A stretch of DNA of 64,000 nt. Origin: Thermomonas flagellata (GTDB lineage: Bacteria; Pseudomonadota; Gammaproteobacteria; Xanthomonadales; Xanthomonadaceae). Under the pieces are notes generated by a model. It had not been told where the DNA came from. It made no database searches and saw only the letters and a list, made by a program, of their open reading frames with translations. Made by a program: the position numbers and the translations under genes. This document shows, piece by piece, positions 37,600 through 47,812 of the stretch; within the stretch, counting starts at the first letter, position 1; each line of letters begins with the position of its first letter. The stretch spans positions 1 to 64,000 of the forward strand of contig NZ_JAJOZK010000002.1 in assembly GCF_022419185.1 (NCBI RefSeq), in the 5' to 3' direction.

Positions 37600-40473
37600 T
37601 CAGCCCGGCCAGCGCGCGGCCACGTGCAGGCGCAGCCGCGCCAGCGCGGTCTCCACGTCGCTCGCGGCCGGCAGCACCCGGTCCCAGGCCGCCTCGCGCG
37701 CGGCCGCCTCCAGCCGCTCCGCCGCCTGCGCCAGCTCCTGCGCGCCGACCAGGCGCGCCGCGCCCTTGAGCTTGTGCGCCTGGCGCGCCAGCCCGGGCAG
37801 GTCGCCGGCGCCGTGCCGGGCCTGCGCCTGCGCGAGGTCGTCGTCGCAGCTGGCGAGGAAGTCGATGAGCAGCGCGCGCACCTCGCCATCGTCGCCGCCG
37901 GTCAGCGCGTCCAGCACCGCCGGGTCCAGCGGCGGCGGCTGTTCCAGCTGCGGCAGCGCGGCGGCCGGCTCCGCCAGCGCCGCGGCATCCGCGTCCGGCA
38001 GCGGCAACCAGCGCCGCAGGCAGGCGTCCAGCGCCTGCAGGCCGACCGGCTTGGCCATGTAGTCGTCCATGCCCGCGCCGAGGCAGCGCTCGGCCTCGCC
38101 CTTCAGTGCGGAGGCGGTGAGCGCCACGATCGGGGTGCGCGCGCGCCCGCCGCGGGCCTCCTCCTCGCGGATCGCGCGCGCGAGTTGGTAGCCGTCCATG
38201 TGCGGCATGTGCACGTCGGTGAGGACCAGCCCGTAGCGCCCGCTGCGCCAGCGCTGCAGGCCCTCGCGGCCGTCCTCGGCGGTCTCCGCGGCGTAGCCGG
38301 CGAGCGCCAGCTGGCGCTGGATCACCTGGCGGTTGGTCGGGTGGTCGTCCACCAGCAGGACCAGCCGTCCGGCCTGCTCGGCCTCGGCCACGGTCGGCAG
38401 CCGCCGCGGGCGGAAGCCGCCGCGGCCGTCGCCGGGCAGGCTGGCCTGCGGCAGCGCCTCCGCCGGCGCGCGCGCCAGGGTCAGGTGCAGGCGCAGGGTG
38501 GTGCCGATCCCCGGCACCGACTCCATCTCGACCGTGCCGCCCATCAGTTCGGCCAGGCGCCGGCTGATCGCCAGGCCGAGGCCGGTCCCGCCGAAGCGGC
38601 GGGTGGTGTCGGCCTCGGCCTGGGCGAAGGGCTGGAACAGCCGCGCCTGCGCCTCCGGGCTGATCCCGATGCCGCTGTCGCTGACCCGGAACACCAGCTG
38701 GTCGGCGCCGAGCGCGCCCTGCGCCGGGTCCTCGCCGCGCCATTCCAGCGCCACCTGCACCCCGCCCTCGCGGGTGAACTTGATCGCGTTGGACAGGAAA
38801 TTGCCGAGGATCTGGCGCAGCCGCACCGGGTCGGCGTAGTGCGCCGGGCCGATCCGCGGGTCGATCTCGCAGCGCAGGCCGAGGCCCTTGCTCGAGGCGG
38901 AGCCGGCATGGCTGGCGGTGACGCTGCGCACCAGCTCCGGCAGCGCGGTCGGCACCGGTTCGATCTCCAGCCGGCCGGCCTCGATCTTGGAGAAGTCCAG
39001 GATGTCGCCGATGATCCGCAGCAGGGTCTGGGCCGAGGCCTGCACCACGTTCAGCGCCTGCCGCTGCTCGGCATCCAGCGGGGTGTGGGCGAGGATCTCG
39101 AGCATCCCGGTGACGCCGATCATCGGGGTGCGGATCTCGTGGCTCATCGCCGCCAGGAACGCGCTCTTGGCCCGGTTGGCCTCGTGCGCGCGCGCCTCGC
39201 TGTCGCGCAGGGCGTGCTCCAGGCGCTTGGTCGCAGTGAGGTCGGTGGCCACCGCCAGCAGCCCGACCAGCGCGCCGGTGTCGTCGCGCATGGCCGCCAG
39301 CGCCAGCTGCACCGGCAGCCGCCGCCCGCGCTGGTGGCGCAGGGCGAACTCGCGCGGGGCCTCGTGGTGCAGCGCCAGCGCGCGCAGCGCGGTCCAGTCC
39401 GCCGCCACCGGCTGCGCATAGGCCTCGGACAGCGCCGCGGCCAGCACGGACAGCGCCTCCGGGTCGAGGATGCGGTCCAGCCGCTCGCGCCCGACCAGGG
39501 TCGCGGCCGGCCAGCCCAGCAGTTGCTCGGCGAACGGGTTGACCTGGGTGAACACGCCCTCGGCATCGACCGCGAGGATCGCGGTCGGCGCCGCCTCCAG
39601 CAGCAGGCGCTGGAAGTGCTCGCGCCGCTCCAGCGCCTCGCGCACGCGGTCGGTCTGGCGCAGCTGCTCGGTCAGCTGCTGCTCCATGCGCTGCACGTGC
39701 GCGCGCAGGCGCAGGAAGCTGTCGAGCACCTCGCCCAGTTCGCCGCTGGCGCGGTAGCGCGGCTGCGCGGCGTAGTCGTGCGCCTGCATCCGGCGCGCCA
39801 GCTCGACCAGGGTCTCCACCCCGCGGTAGCCGTTGCGCACGATCCGCCGCCCGACCCAGGCCAGCAGCAGCAGGCTGGCCGCGACCACCGCCACCTGCAG
39901 CCAGCCGAGCCAGCGCGCCAGCCGCAGCGCGCGCTCGGCCTGCGCGTCGGCGCGCTGCTGCGCGAGCGCGGCCAGCTGCTGCAGGTCGGCGGCGAGCGGA
40001 TCCACCGCGGGATACAGCTCGTGGTCGATGAACTGCGCCTGCGCGCGCAGGTCGTCGTTCTCCAGCGCACGCGCGATCACCGCCGCCGCGGCGTCGGCGC
40101 GCTCGCGCGACTGCAGCGCCTGCGCCAGCAGCGTACGCTCCGCGCCCTGCAGCGGGCGCGCCTGCAGCGCGCGCCAACCGGCCTCGATCGCCGCGCGCGC
40201 GTCCCCGAGCCGGGCGCGCGCGTGGTCCCGCTGGATCAGCGCGTGCCGGGCCTTGACCGTGGTGTCCACCACCCCGCTGCGGTAGGCCTCCGCCAGCCGG
40301 TTCAGGTCGGCCATCTCCGCCAGCACGTCGCTGCGGATCTGCTGCAGCGACTGCCGCACCAGCCATTGCCCGAGCTGGTCCAGCGCCAGCAGCAGCACCC
40401 CGGTGGCGAGGAACAGCCCGAACAGCCCCAGCCACTGCTGGCGCAGGCCGAGGCGGGACAGGTCCAGGCGCAT
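37600..40473 (-). CDS. Hybrid sensor histidine kinase with receiver and Hpt domains
   Basis: A 957-residue inner-membrane phosphorelay protein. A first membrane helix (about 13-33), a periplasmic helical sensor of about 150 residues and a second helix near 190-205 are followed by a HAMP-like segment. A PAS domain comes next (about 285-400), then HisKA with His445 (MSHEIRTPM) and the HATPase motifs (NFLSNAIKFT, DSGIGIS, GTGLGLAIS). A receiver domain has Asp753 (LTDVHMPHMDG) and a C-terminal Hpt has His900 (QAHKLKGAA). Every relay residue is present. It lies 18 bases after the REC-EAL gene. The likely output is that regulator. Confidence 0.93.
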   Translation of the reverse strand: MRLDLSRLGLRQQWLGLFGLFLATGVLLLALDQLGQWLVRQSLQQIRSDVLAEMADLNRLAEAYRSGVVDTTVKARHALIQRDHARARLGDARAAIEAGWRALQARPLQGAERTLLAQALQSRERADAAAAVIARALENDDLRAQAQFIDHELYPAVDPLAADLQQLAALAQQRADAQAERALRLARWLGWLQVAVVAASLLLLAWVGRRIVRNGYRGVETLVELARRMQAHDYAAQPRYRASGELGEVLDSFLRLRAHVQRMEQQLTEQLRQTDRVREALERREHFQRLLLEAAPTAILAVDAEGVFTQVNPFAEQLLGWPAATLVGRERLDRILDPEALSVLAAALSEAYAQPVAADWTALRALALHHEAPREFALRHQRGRRLPVQLALAAMRDDTGALVGLLAVATDLTATKRLEHALRDSEARAHEANRAKSAFLAAMSHEIRTPMIGVTGMLEILAHTPLDAEQRQALNVVQASAQTLLRIIGDILDFSKIEAGRLEIEPVPTALPELVRSVTASHAGSASSKGLGLRCEIDPRIGPAHYADPVRLRQILGNFLSNAIKFTREGGVQVALEWRGEDPAQGALGADQLVFRVSDSGIGISPEAQARLFQPFAQAEADTTRRFGGTGLGLAISRRLAELMGGTVEMESVPGIGTTLRLHLTLARAPAEALPQASLPGDGRGGFRPRRLPTVAEAEQAGRLVLLVDDHPTNRQVIQRQLALAGYAAETAEDGREGLQRWRSGRYGLVLTDVHMPHMDGYQLARAIREEEARGGRARTPIVALTASALKGEAERCLGAGMDDYMAKPVGLQALDACLRRWLPLPDADAAALAEPAAALPQLEQPPPLDPAVLDALTGGDDGEVRALLIDFLASCDDDLAQAQARHGAGDLPGLARQAHKLKGAARLVGAQELAQAAERLEAAAREAAWDRVLPAASDVETALARLRLHVAARWPG

Positions 40474-40491
40474 CCGCAAGGCGCCGGCGGG

Positions 40492-41685
40492 CTACTGCGC
40501 CGGCTGCCGCCAGCGCGCGATCGCGGCGGCCAGCTCCGCGGGGGGCACCGGGCGCCCGATCAGCCAGCCCTGGGCGATGTCGCAGCCGAGCTCGGCCAAG
40601 AGCTGCCAGTCCTCGGCGCTCTCCACGCCCTCGGCCACCGTGGTCAGGCCGAGCTTGCGCGCCAGGTCCAGGCTGGCCTCCACCACCGCGCGCTTGCGCG
40701 GCTGCGCGGCGACCCCGGTGACGAAGCCCTGGTCGATCTTGAGCTCGGTGAACGGGATCTGCGACAGCTGCGCCAGCGACGAGTAGCCGGTGCCGAAGTC
40801 GTCGATCGACAGCCCGAATCCCTTCAGCCGCAGCCGCGCCAGCACCCCGAGCGCGCGCGCGGCGTCGGCCATCACCGAGCTTTCGGTCAGCTCCAGCACC
40901 ACATCCTCGGGCTTGAGCCCGTGGCGCTCGACGATCGCCTGGTAGCGGTCGGCGGTGGCATCCGCCAGCGCCTGCGGCGAGACGTTGACCGACAGTTCCA
41001 GCCGCAGCCCCTGCTCCTGCCAGCGCCGCTTCCATACGCAGGCGGCGTCCAGCATGTGCTCGGTCAGCGCCTCGGCCAGGCCTTCGCGCTCGAGCACCGG
41101 GACGAACAGGTGCGGGCGCACCAGCAGGCCGTCGCGGCGCTGCCAGCGCGCGAGCGCCTCGACCCCGACCACCTTGCCGTTGGCGAACTCGGCCTGCGGC
41201 TGGAACCAGGGCACGATCTCGCCGGCCGCCAGCCCCGCGCGCAGCGCGCCGGCGTCGACCTCGGTGTCGGCGTCCTCGACCGCCTCCCCGGCCTGCTCGT
41301 CATAGCGCTCCAGCACCTGCTCGAGCTTGTCGCGGGTCAGCGGCTTCTCGACGCTGCCGAGCACGCGCAGCCCGTAGGCGCGGGTCATGGTCTGCACGGT
41401 GTGCAGCAGCGCCGGATCCAGCGCACTGACCACCACCACCGCGCGCGCCAGGTGCTCCTGCGCGAGGTGGCCGATGCATTCGATGCCGTCCATCCCCGGC
41501 ATGTCCAGGTCGACCAGCACCACGTCCGGCGGCGCCGCCTGCGCGCGCAGGCACTGCAGCGCCTGCAGCCCGTCCGCCGCCTCCTGCGCGTCGCGCACGC
41601 CGAGCTCGGCGAGCAGGCGCAGCGCGATGCGGCGCTGGAAGCCGTGGTCCTCGACCACCATCACCCGCAGATCCGCCCAGCCCAT
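40492..41685 (-). CDS. Response regulator with EAL c-di-GMP phosphodiesterase domain
   Basis: A 397-residue protein. The receiver (1-120) has Asp59 (VLVDLDMPGMDG). The EAL domain (about 145-390) keeps all active-site motifs: EALAR (Glu176), NVSPQAL, ELTESS, IDDFGTGYSSL, LKIDQGFV, AEGVES and QGWLIGRP. It should therefore hydrolyse c-di-GMP, not merely bind it. The ATG at 41685 is preferred for its AGGGG site 8 bases upstream; an ATG at 41694 also exists. The layout matches RocR of Pseudomonas aeruginosa. It pairs with the adjacent hybrid kinase. Confidence 0.92.
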   Translation of the reverse strand: MGWADLRVMVVEDHGFQRRIALRLLAELGVRDAQEAADGLQALQCLRAQAAPPDVVLVDLDMPGMDGIECIGHLAQEHLARAVVVVSALDPALLHTVQTMTRAYGLRVLGSVEKPLTRDKLEQVLERYDEQAGEAVEDADTEVDAGALRAGLAAGEIVPWFQPQAEFANGKVVGVEALARWQRRDGLLVRPHLFVPVLEREGLAEALTEHMLDAACVWKRRWQEQGLRLELSVNVSPQALADATADRYQAIVERHGLKPEDVVLELTESSVMADAARALGVLARLRLKGFGLSIDDFGTGYSSLAQLSQIPFTELKIDQGFVTGVAAQPRKRAVVEASLDLARKLGLTTVAEGVESAEDWQLLAELGCDIAQGWLIGRPVPPAELAAAIARWRQPAQ

Positions 41686-41834
41686 GCGTCGCATCCCCTG
41701 CCGCAGGCACAGCCCCGCTAGCCTACCCCAGCCGCGGCCGGGGTGGTGGCCGGCGGGGCGGCCGCGCGACCCCGGCTGCTACCATACCGAGTCTTTGCTC
41801 GAACGGCGCCACGCCCCGCGCCGGGACTCCCACC

Positions 41835-44800
41835 ATGACCAGCACCGCCGAACTCTCCTCGCCGGCCTCGGCCAACACCGGCCTGACCCATGGCGTGACC
41901 GATCCGGACTACACCCTGGACGACAAGTACCGGCGCCCGCAGGGGCGCATCTACCTGTCCGGGGTGCAGGCGCTGGTGCGGCTGCCGCTGATGCAGCGCC
42001 TGCGCGACCAGCGCGCGGGCCTGGACACCGCGGGGTTCATCTCCGGCTACCGCGGTTCGCCGCTCGGCGGGTTCGACCTCGAGCTGTGGCGCGCACGCAA
42101 GTACCTGGACGCGGCCGGGGTGAGGTTCACCCCCGGCCTCAACGAGGACCTCGGCGCGACCATGGTCTGGGGCACCCAGCAGGTCAACCTGTTCCCGGGC
42201 GCGAAGCACGATGGCGTGTTCGCGATGTGGTACGGCAAGGGGCCGGGCGTGGACCGCTGCGGCGACGTGTTCAAGCATGCCAACGCGGCCGGCACCTCGC
42301 GGCATGGCGGCGTGCTGGCGCTGGCCGCCGACGACCACGCCTGCCGCAGCTCGACCCTGCCGCACGGCAGCGAGGACGAGTTCGTCAGCGCGATGATGCC
42401 GGTGCTCAACCCGGCCGGGGTGCAGGACATCCTGGAGCTGGGCCTGCTCGGCTTCGCGATGAGCCGCTACACCGGGCGCTGGATCGGGTTCAAGACGATC
42501 GCCGAGACGGTGGAGTCCTCGGCCTCGGTGGAGGTCGATCCGTTCGCGCTTGAGATCGTGCTGCCAGGCGATGATGACTTCGCGCTGCCGGAAGGCGGGC
42601 TCAACATCCGCTGGCCGGACCCGCCGCTGGAGCAGGAGATGCGCCTGCACCGCTATGCGGTGGTGGCGGCGCAGGCGTTCGCGCGCGCCAACCGGATCGA
42701 CCGCGTGGTGATCGACGCGCCCGCCGCGCGCCTGGGCATCGTCACCACCGGCAAGAGCTATCTCGACGTGCTGCAGGCGCTGGAATACCTCGGGCTGGAC
42801 GAGGCCGCCTGCCGCGCCATCGGCATCCGCGTGTACAAGGTCGGCATGACCTGGCCGCTGGAGCCGCAGGGCATCGCGCGCTTCGCGCGCGGGCTGGACG
42901 ACATCGTGGTGGTCGAGGAGAAGAAGGCCTTCATCGAGCGCCAGATGAAGGAGCAGTTCTACAACTGGCCGCAGGACTGGGGCCGCCGCCCGAGCATCGT
43001 CGGCAAGTACGACGAGGCCGGCGAATGGATCCTGCCGTCCACCGGCGAGCTGACCCCGGCCACGATCGCCGGGGTGATCGGCCGGCGCATGCTGCGGCTG
43101 GGGCTGGTCGAGGGCGGCCAGGCCGAGCGCATCGGCCAGGTGCTGCAGTGGATGGCGCAGAAGGAAGGCGAGCTGGCGCTGCCGCGCGCCAACTTCCCGC
43201 GCGTGCCGCACTACTGCTCCGGCTGCCCGCACAACACTTCCACCCAGGTGCCGGAGGGCAGCCGCGCGCTCGGCGGGATCGGCTGCCACTACATGGTCAC
43301 CTGGATGGACCGCCGCACCGACACCTTCACCCACATGGGCGGCGAAGGCGTGACGTGGGCGGGCCAAGCGCCGTTCACCGACACCCCGCACGTGTTCCAG
43401 AACCTCGGCGACGGCACCTACTTCCACAGCGGCTCGCTGGCGATCCGCCAGGCGATCGCCGCCGGGGTCAACATCACCTACAAGATCCTCTACAACGACG
43501 CGGTGGCGATGACCGGCGGGCAGCCGGTGGACGGCGTGCTGACGGTGCCGCAGATCGCCCACCAGATGCGCGCCGAAGGCGTGCAGGTGATCGCGGTGGT
43601 GTCCGACGACATCGACAAGTGGACCGACCCCTCGATCTTCCCGGCCGGCACCAGCTTCCACGACCGCCGCGAGCTGGATGCGGTGCAAAAAAGGCTGCGC
43701 GAGGTCGCGGGGGTGAGCATCCTGATCTACGACCAGGTGTGCGCCACCGAGAAGCGCCGCCGGCGCAAGCGCGGCAAGCTGCCGGACCCGCCGAAGCGGG
43801 TGCTGGTCAATTCGCTGGTGTGCGAGGGCTGCGGCGACTGCGGGGTGAAGAGCTTCTGCGTCAGCGTGCTGCCCAAGGAGACCGAGTACGGGCGCAAGCG
43901 CCAGATCGACCAGAGCAACTGCAACAAGGACTTCGCCTGCGTCGAGGGCTTCTGCCCCAGCTTTGTCACCGTCGAGGGCGGGCGCCTGCGCAAGGGCCGC
44001 AAGGCGGAGGCGGCGCAGCGGCTGGCGCAGCTGCCCGACCCGGTATTCCGCAGCGACCTCGCGCAGCCCTGGAACATCCTGATCACCGGCGTCGGCGGCA
44101 CCGGCGTGGTCACCATCGGCGCCCTGCTGGGCATGGCCGGCCACCTCGAGGGCAAGGGCGCGACCGTGCTCGACCAGACCGGGCTGGCGCAGAAGGGCGG
44201 CGCGGTCACCACCCACGTGCGCCTCGCGCGCCGTCCTGACGCGCTGCATGCGGTGCGGATCGCCGCCGGCGAGGCCGACCTGGTGCTCGGCTGCGACATG
44301 GTGGTGGTCAACGACTACTGGGCGCTGTCCAAGATCCGCGCCGGGCGCAGCACGGTGGTGCTCAACACCTACGAGGCGATGCCCGGCACCTTCACCACCC
44401 GCCCCGACCTGCAATTCCCGGCGGCCGCGATCGTGCAGGCGGTGCGCACCGCGCTCGCCGGCGGCGAGCCGCTGCAGGTGGACGCCACCGAACTGGCCAC
44501 CGCGCTGCTCGGCGACGCCATCGCCAGCAACCTGTTCATGCTCGGCTATGCCTGGCAGCAGGGCCTGGTGCCGATCTCGCACGCCGCGCTGATGCGCGCG
44601 ATCGAACTCAACGGCGCCGCGGTGGAGATGAACAAGCAGGCCTTCGCCTGGGGCCGGCTGGCGGCGATCGACCTGCCGGCGGTCACCGCCGCCGCCGGGC
44701 TGGAACGCGACCCGCCGACCGCGGCCGAAGCCACCCCGCCGCCGCTGCCGCTGCTGGCGGCGACCCCGAACGAGGCGCACGAGTCCGGCCTGATGCCGCA

Positions 44801-45533
44801 GGCGGCCGACTTGCGCGACGCCGACGAGCTGCGCCACCTGCCGGCTGGCGACCCCGGCGCGGCGCTGCATCCGGCGCTCGACGATACCCGCCTGTCGCGC
44901 TCGCTGGACGAGCTGATCGCGCGCCGCCGCGCGTTCCTGACCGGCTACCAGAACGCCCGCTACGCGCGCGCCTACGCCGACTTCGTGCAGCGCGTGCGCG
45001 CGGCCGAGGCCGCGCGCGTGCCCGGCAGCCACGTGCTGACCGAGGCGGTGGCGCGCGGGCTGTTCAAGCTGATGGCCTACAAGGACGAGTACGAAGTCGC
45101 GCGGCTGTACACCAGCGGCGAGTTCCTGCGCCAGGTGCAGGCCCAGTTCGAGGGCCAGGTGCGCCTGCACGTGCACCTGGCGCCGCCGCTGTGGGCCGGC
45201 AAGGACGCCCAGGGCCGGCTGCGCAAGCGCGCCTACGGGCCGTGGGTGTTCCCGGCGTTCCGGCTACTGGCCAAACTGCGCTGGCTGCGCGGCACCTGGC
45301 TGGATCCGTTCGGCTACCAGCGCGAGCGCCGCGAGGAGCGTGCCCTGATCGGCGAGTACCGGCGCACGGTGGAGGGCCTGCTGGAACGGCTGGCGCCCGC
45401 CAACCTCGCGCTGGCCGCGCAGATCGCCGGCCTGCCCGAGCACATCCGCGGCTACGGCCACGTCAAGGACGCAAGCCTGGCCCGCGCGCGCGCACGGCTG
45501 GCGGACCTGCTCGCGCAGTGGCAGGCGGCCTGA
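41835..45533 (+). CDS. Indolepyruvate ferredoxin oxidoreductase, fused subunits
   Basis: A 1232-residue 2-oxoacid:ferredoxin oxidoreductase that oxidatively decarboxylates aryl pyruvates to aryl-CoA in amino-acid breakdown. The alpha-like start (RGSPLGGFDLELWRARKYL, NEDLGATMVWGTQQ) is followed by a thiamine-diphosphate region with CSGCPHNTST near residue 460. Next is a ferredoxin-like Cys cluster (CEGCGDCGVKSFC near 662). The gamma-like domain begins ITGVGGTGVVTIGALLG near 755 and the family's C-terminal extra domain closes the protein. This single-chain form is the aerobic proteobacterial type. It stands alone, flanked by divergent and convergent genes. Confidence 0.93.
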   Translation: MTSTAELSSPASANTGLTHGVTDPDYTLDDKYRRPQGRIYLSGVQALVRLPLMQRLRDQRAGLDTAGFISGYRGSPLGGFDLELWRARKYLDAAGVRFTPGLNEDLGATMVWGTQQVNLFPGAKHDGVFAMWYGKGPGVDRCGDVFKHANAAGTSRHGGVLALAADDHACRSSTLPHGSEDEFVSAMMPVLNPAGVQDILELGLLGFAMSRYTGRWIGFKTIAETVESSASVEVDPFALEIVLPGDDDFALPEGGLNIRWPDPPLEQEMRLHRYAVVAAQAFARANRIDRVVIDAPAARLGIVTTGKSYLDVLQALEYLGLDEAACRAIGIRVYKVGMTWPLEPQGIARFARGLDDIVVVEEKKAFIERQMKEQFYNWPQDWGRRPSIVGKYDEAGEWILPSTGELTPATIAGVIGRRMLRLGLVEGGQAERIGQVLQWMAQKEGELALPRANFPRVPHYCSGCPHNTSTQVPEGSRALGGIGCHYMVTWMDRRTDTFTHMGGEGVTWAGQAPFTDTPHVFQNLGDGTYFHSGSLAIRQAIAAGVNITYKILYNDAVAMTGGQPVDGVLTVPQIAHQMRAEGVQVIAVVSDDIDKWTDPSIFPAGTSFHDRRELDAVQKRLREVAGVSILIYDQVCATEKRRRRKRGKLPDPPKRVLVNSLVCEGCGDCGVKSFCVSVLPKETEYGRKRQIDQSNCNKDFACVEGFCPSFVTVEGGRLRKGRKAEAAQRLAQLPDPVFRSDLAQPWNILITGVGGTGVVTIGALLGMAGHLEGKGATVLDQTGLAQKGGAVTTHVRLARRPDALHAVRIAAGEADLVLGCDMVVVNDYWALSKIRAGRSTVVLNTYEAMPGTFTTRPDLQFPAAAIVQAVRTALAGGEPLQVDATELATALLGDAIASNLFMLGYAWQQGLVPISHAALMRAIELNGAAVEMNKQAFAWGRLAAIDLPAVTAAAGLERDPPTAAEATPPPLPLLAATPNEAHESGLMPQAADLRDADELRHLPAGDPGAALHPALDDTRLSRSLDELIARRRAFLTGYQNARYARAYADFVQRVRAAEAARVPGSHVLTEAVARGLFKLMAYKDEYEVARLYTSGEFLRQVQAQFEGQVRLHVHLAPPLWAGKDAQGRLRKRAYGPWVFPAFRLLAKLRWLRGTWLDPFGYQRERREERALIGEYRRTVEGLLERLAPANLALAAQIAGLPEHIRGYGHVKDASLARARARLADLLAQWQAA

Positions 45534-45563
45534 GCCCGGCGTCCGCGGCGGCGGCCGGGATCA

Positions 45564-45584
45564 GGCGCGGGCGACGCCCGCGCC
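45564..45584. terminator. Hairpin between convergent genes
   Basis: A perfect 9-base GC stem (45564-45572 with 45576-45584) with a 3-base loop lies 30 bases past the oxidoreductase stop. There is no T-run. The rest of the 215-base gap to 45748 shows nothing I can name. Confidence 0.45.
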
Positions 45585-45748
45585 GCGGCTGAGCGCGCAC
45601 CCGCGCGTTGCCGACCAGCCGGCCGGCGAACGCGGGCGGGCCGATCCGCAGGCAGGCCTCCCGCGTGCCGCCGGATCCGGTCGCCCTCCCGGCCGCAGGG
45701 CCGCACCGCGACCCGCGCCGCGCACGGGCCGCCGCGGGCGCGCCGCGC

Positions 45749-47656
45749 TTACTTGCGCGCGGCGAAGATCGCGCCCAGGTAGTCCGGGGTGCCGGGGATG
45801 CGCTCCAGGTGCGGGTAGCGCAGGCCGCCGTGGTAGTCCAGCCTGACCGTGCGGAAGCGGTCGAAGTCGCGCACCAGCAGTTCGATCGGGGCCGGGCTGT
45901 CCTTGGCGGCCTTGATCGCGTCCTCCAGCGCCTCCTTGCTGTAGGCCTGGCCATTGACCGCGACCACCGTGCTGCCGCTGCCGAGGCCGGCGTTGAACGC
46001 CGGGCTGTCCCAACGCACGTCGGCGATGCTGCCGTCGGCGCCGAGGGTGAGGCCGAGGGAATAGACGAAATCGCTGAAGCCGCCGCGGGTGTTGGCCTTG
46101 GCGTAGGCGCTCGGGGTGTCCTTGAACACCAGCTTCCAGCCGGCGGCCTCGATCCCGCCGGTCAGCGGATGGCGGCCGTCCAGGCGTGCGCGCAGGAAGC
46201 CGGCCCAGTCGTGCGGATAGACCTGGTTGAGGGTGGCGACCACGTCGTCGAAGGTGTACAGCGACTGGGTGCGCCACTGGCCGTCGTTCTGGCCGAAGAA
46301 GGCGCGCGCGAAGTCGTCCAGCGACTTCTTGTTGCCGGTGCCGGCGCGGATCAGGGCGTCGGCCTCCAGCCAGATCAGCTGGCCGCCGGAGTAGTAGTCC
46401 TCGCTGAGCTGCCAGTTGCGGTAGGCGCGCGGGGCGCGCGCGGCGATGATCGGGTCGTTGGTGGTGTCCTGGATGTTGCGCCAGGACAGGCCGGGGCGGT
46501 TGTCGGCATAGGTGGCGGCGACCAGCGCCAGCGCGTCGAGCGAGGCCGGCAGCGGGCGCATGCCGCTGCGCGCGGCCAGCACGTTGCCCCAGTACTGGGT
46601 CTGGCCTTCGTAGACCCACAGCAGAGTGTCCTGCATCGGCACGTTGTAGTTCGGCGTCCACAGGTCGGCCGGCCGGCGGTACTTGCCGTTCCAGCTGTGG
46701 GTGAACTCGTGCGGCAGCAGGTCGTCGAAGCCGGTCTTCTCGTTCCAGCCGGTGAAATAGTCGGTGCCGACCCCGTTCTCGCTGGAGCGCTGGTGCTCCA
46801 GGCCGTTGCCGCCCAGCTGCGAGGACAGCGACAGCAGGAAGCGGTAATGGTCGTAGTGCTGCGCGCCGAACAGCTTGAGCGCCTGCGCGACCATCGCCTT
46901 GTGCTGGGCGATCTGCTCCGGCTTGGCCTCGAGGTACTTGGGTGCGTCGGCGACCACCCCGAGGCTGACCGGCACCTTGCTGCCGGCCGGGGTGAGGTCG
47001 ATCAGGCGCGCATGGCGGCCGGCGTACACAGGGGAATCCACCAGGATGTCGAGCGGCACGTCCTCGTAGTCCACGGTGTCGCCCTGGCGGCCGTCCTCGT
47101 GCAACGCGGTGAACGCGGTCCAGCCGGCCGGGTAGGTCACCCGCATGTCCACCGGGATGCGGTGCACGTAGTAGCCGGCCGGGTACAGCACGGTCGCCAG
47201 CGGCTGCAGGTTGAGCATGCTCGGGGTCATCACGATCCGGCCCTGGTTGGGCGCGGTCGGGGTGAGGTACTTGAATTCGGCCACCACCTCGTTGGCGCCG
47301 GCCGGCACGTCGAGGTGGAAGGCGGCCACGTCGAGCGGGTCGCGCCGCCACGCCAGCGGCTTGCCGCCGGCGCTGAAGCGGATGCCGGCGATCTTGTCCA
47401 GCGGGTTGCGCGGGGTGTGCCCGCCCGGCACCCACATCGGGTAGAGCAGGGTCAGCGGGCCGGGCTGCGCCGGGAGGGTCTCCTTCACCCGGAAGATCCG
47501 CTGGGACAGGTTGGTGGCGTCCACCTCCAGCTTGATGGTGCCGGCATAGGGGATGTCGCGCGGCGGCGGAATCGTCGATTCGGCCTGCTGCGCGCGCGCG
47601 CCGGCGGCCAGCAGCAGCGGCAGGATCAGGACGGACAGCGGGCGCAGGCGCGGCAT
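45749..47656 (-). CDS. M61 family metallopeptidase (glycyl aminopeptidase type) with PDZ domain
   Basis: A 635-residue exported zinc peptidase. The signal peptide ends near residue 21 (GARAQQ). After an N-terminal beta-rich region comes the catalytic HEFTHSWN motif (His316, Glu317, His320) and the downstream zinc-ligand helix around LLWVYEGQTQYWG. A C-terminal PDZ domain follows (DVRWDSPAFNAGLGSGSTVVAVNGQ). These match the M61 family. It is divergent from an I78 peptidase-inhibitor gene with 156 bases between. Confidence 0.92.
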   Translation of the reverse strand: MPRLRPLSVLILPLLLAAGARAQQAESTIPPPRDIPYAGTIKLEVDATNLSQRIFRVKETLPAQPGPLTLLYPMWVPGGHTPRNPLDKIAGIRFSAGGKPLAWRRDPLDVAAFHLDVPAGANEVVAEFKYLTPTAPNQGRIVMTPSMLNLQPLATVLYPAGYYVHRIPVDMRVTYPAGWTAFTALHEDGRQGDTVDYEDVPLDILVDSPVYAGRHARLIDLTPAGSKVPVSLGVVADAPKYLEAKPEQIAQHKAMVAQALKLFGAQHYDHYRFLLSLSSQLGGNGLEHQRSSENGVGTDYFTGWNEKTGFDDLLPHEFTHSWNGKYRRPADLWTPNYNVPMQDTLLWVYEGQTQYWGNVLAARSGMRPLPASLDALALVAATYADNRPGLSWRNIQDTTNDPIIAARAPRAYRNWQLSEDYYSGGQLIWLEADALIRAGTGNKKSLDDFARAFFGQNDGQWRTQSLYTFDDVVATLNQVYPHDWAGFLRARLDGRHPLTGGIEAAGWKLVFKDTPSAYAKANTRGGFSDFVYSLGLTLGADGSIADVRWDSPAFNAGLGSGSTVVAVNGQAYSKEALEDAIKAAKDSPAPIELLVRDFDRFRTVRLDYHGGLRYPHLERIPGTPDYLGAIFAARK

Positions 47657-47812
47657 CGGGGCACTCCGGATCGGACGATCCGGGCATGGTAGGCGGGGCC
47701 GGCCGCGCGCCCCTATGCCGGAAGCCATGCACGCCGCGTGCACGCGGTGCGGACGCCGCCTCCACCCCCGCGCAGGCACACTGGCGGCATCCCCACCCTC
47801 TGGAGGTTTCCG

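Noticed and set aside
36724-41721. Plus-strand open frame of 1665 codons antisense to the kinase and EAL genes
   Set aside because: It has no domain signatures and an Arg/Gln/His-rich composition typical of antisense frames in GC-rich DNA; the minus-strand genes are fully recognised.
45534-45748. Small open frames in the gap after the oxidoreductase
   Set aside because: Short Arg-rich frames without start signals or recognisable domains.
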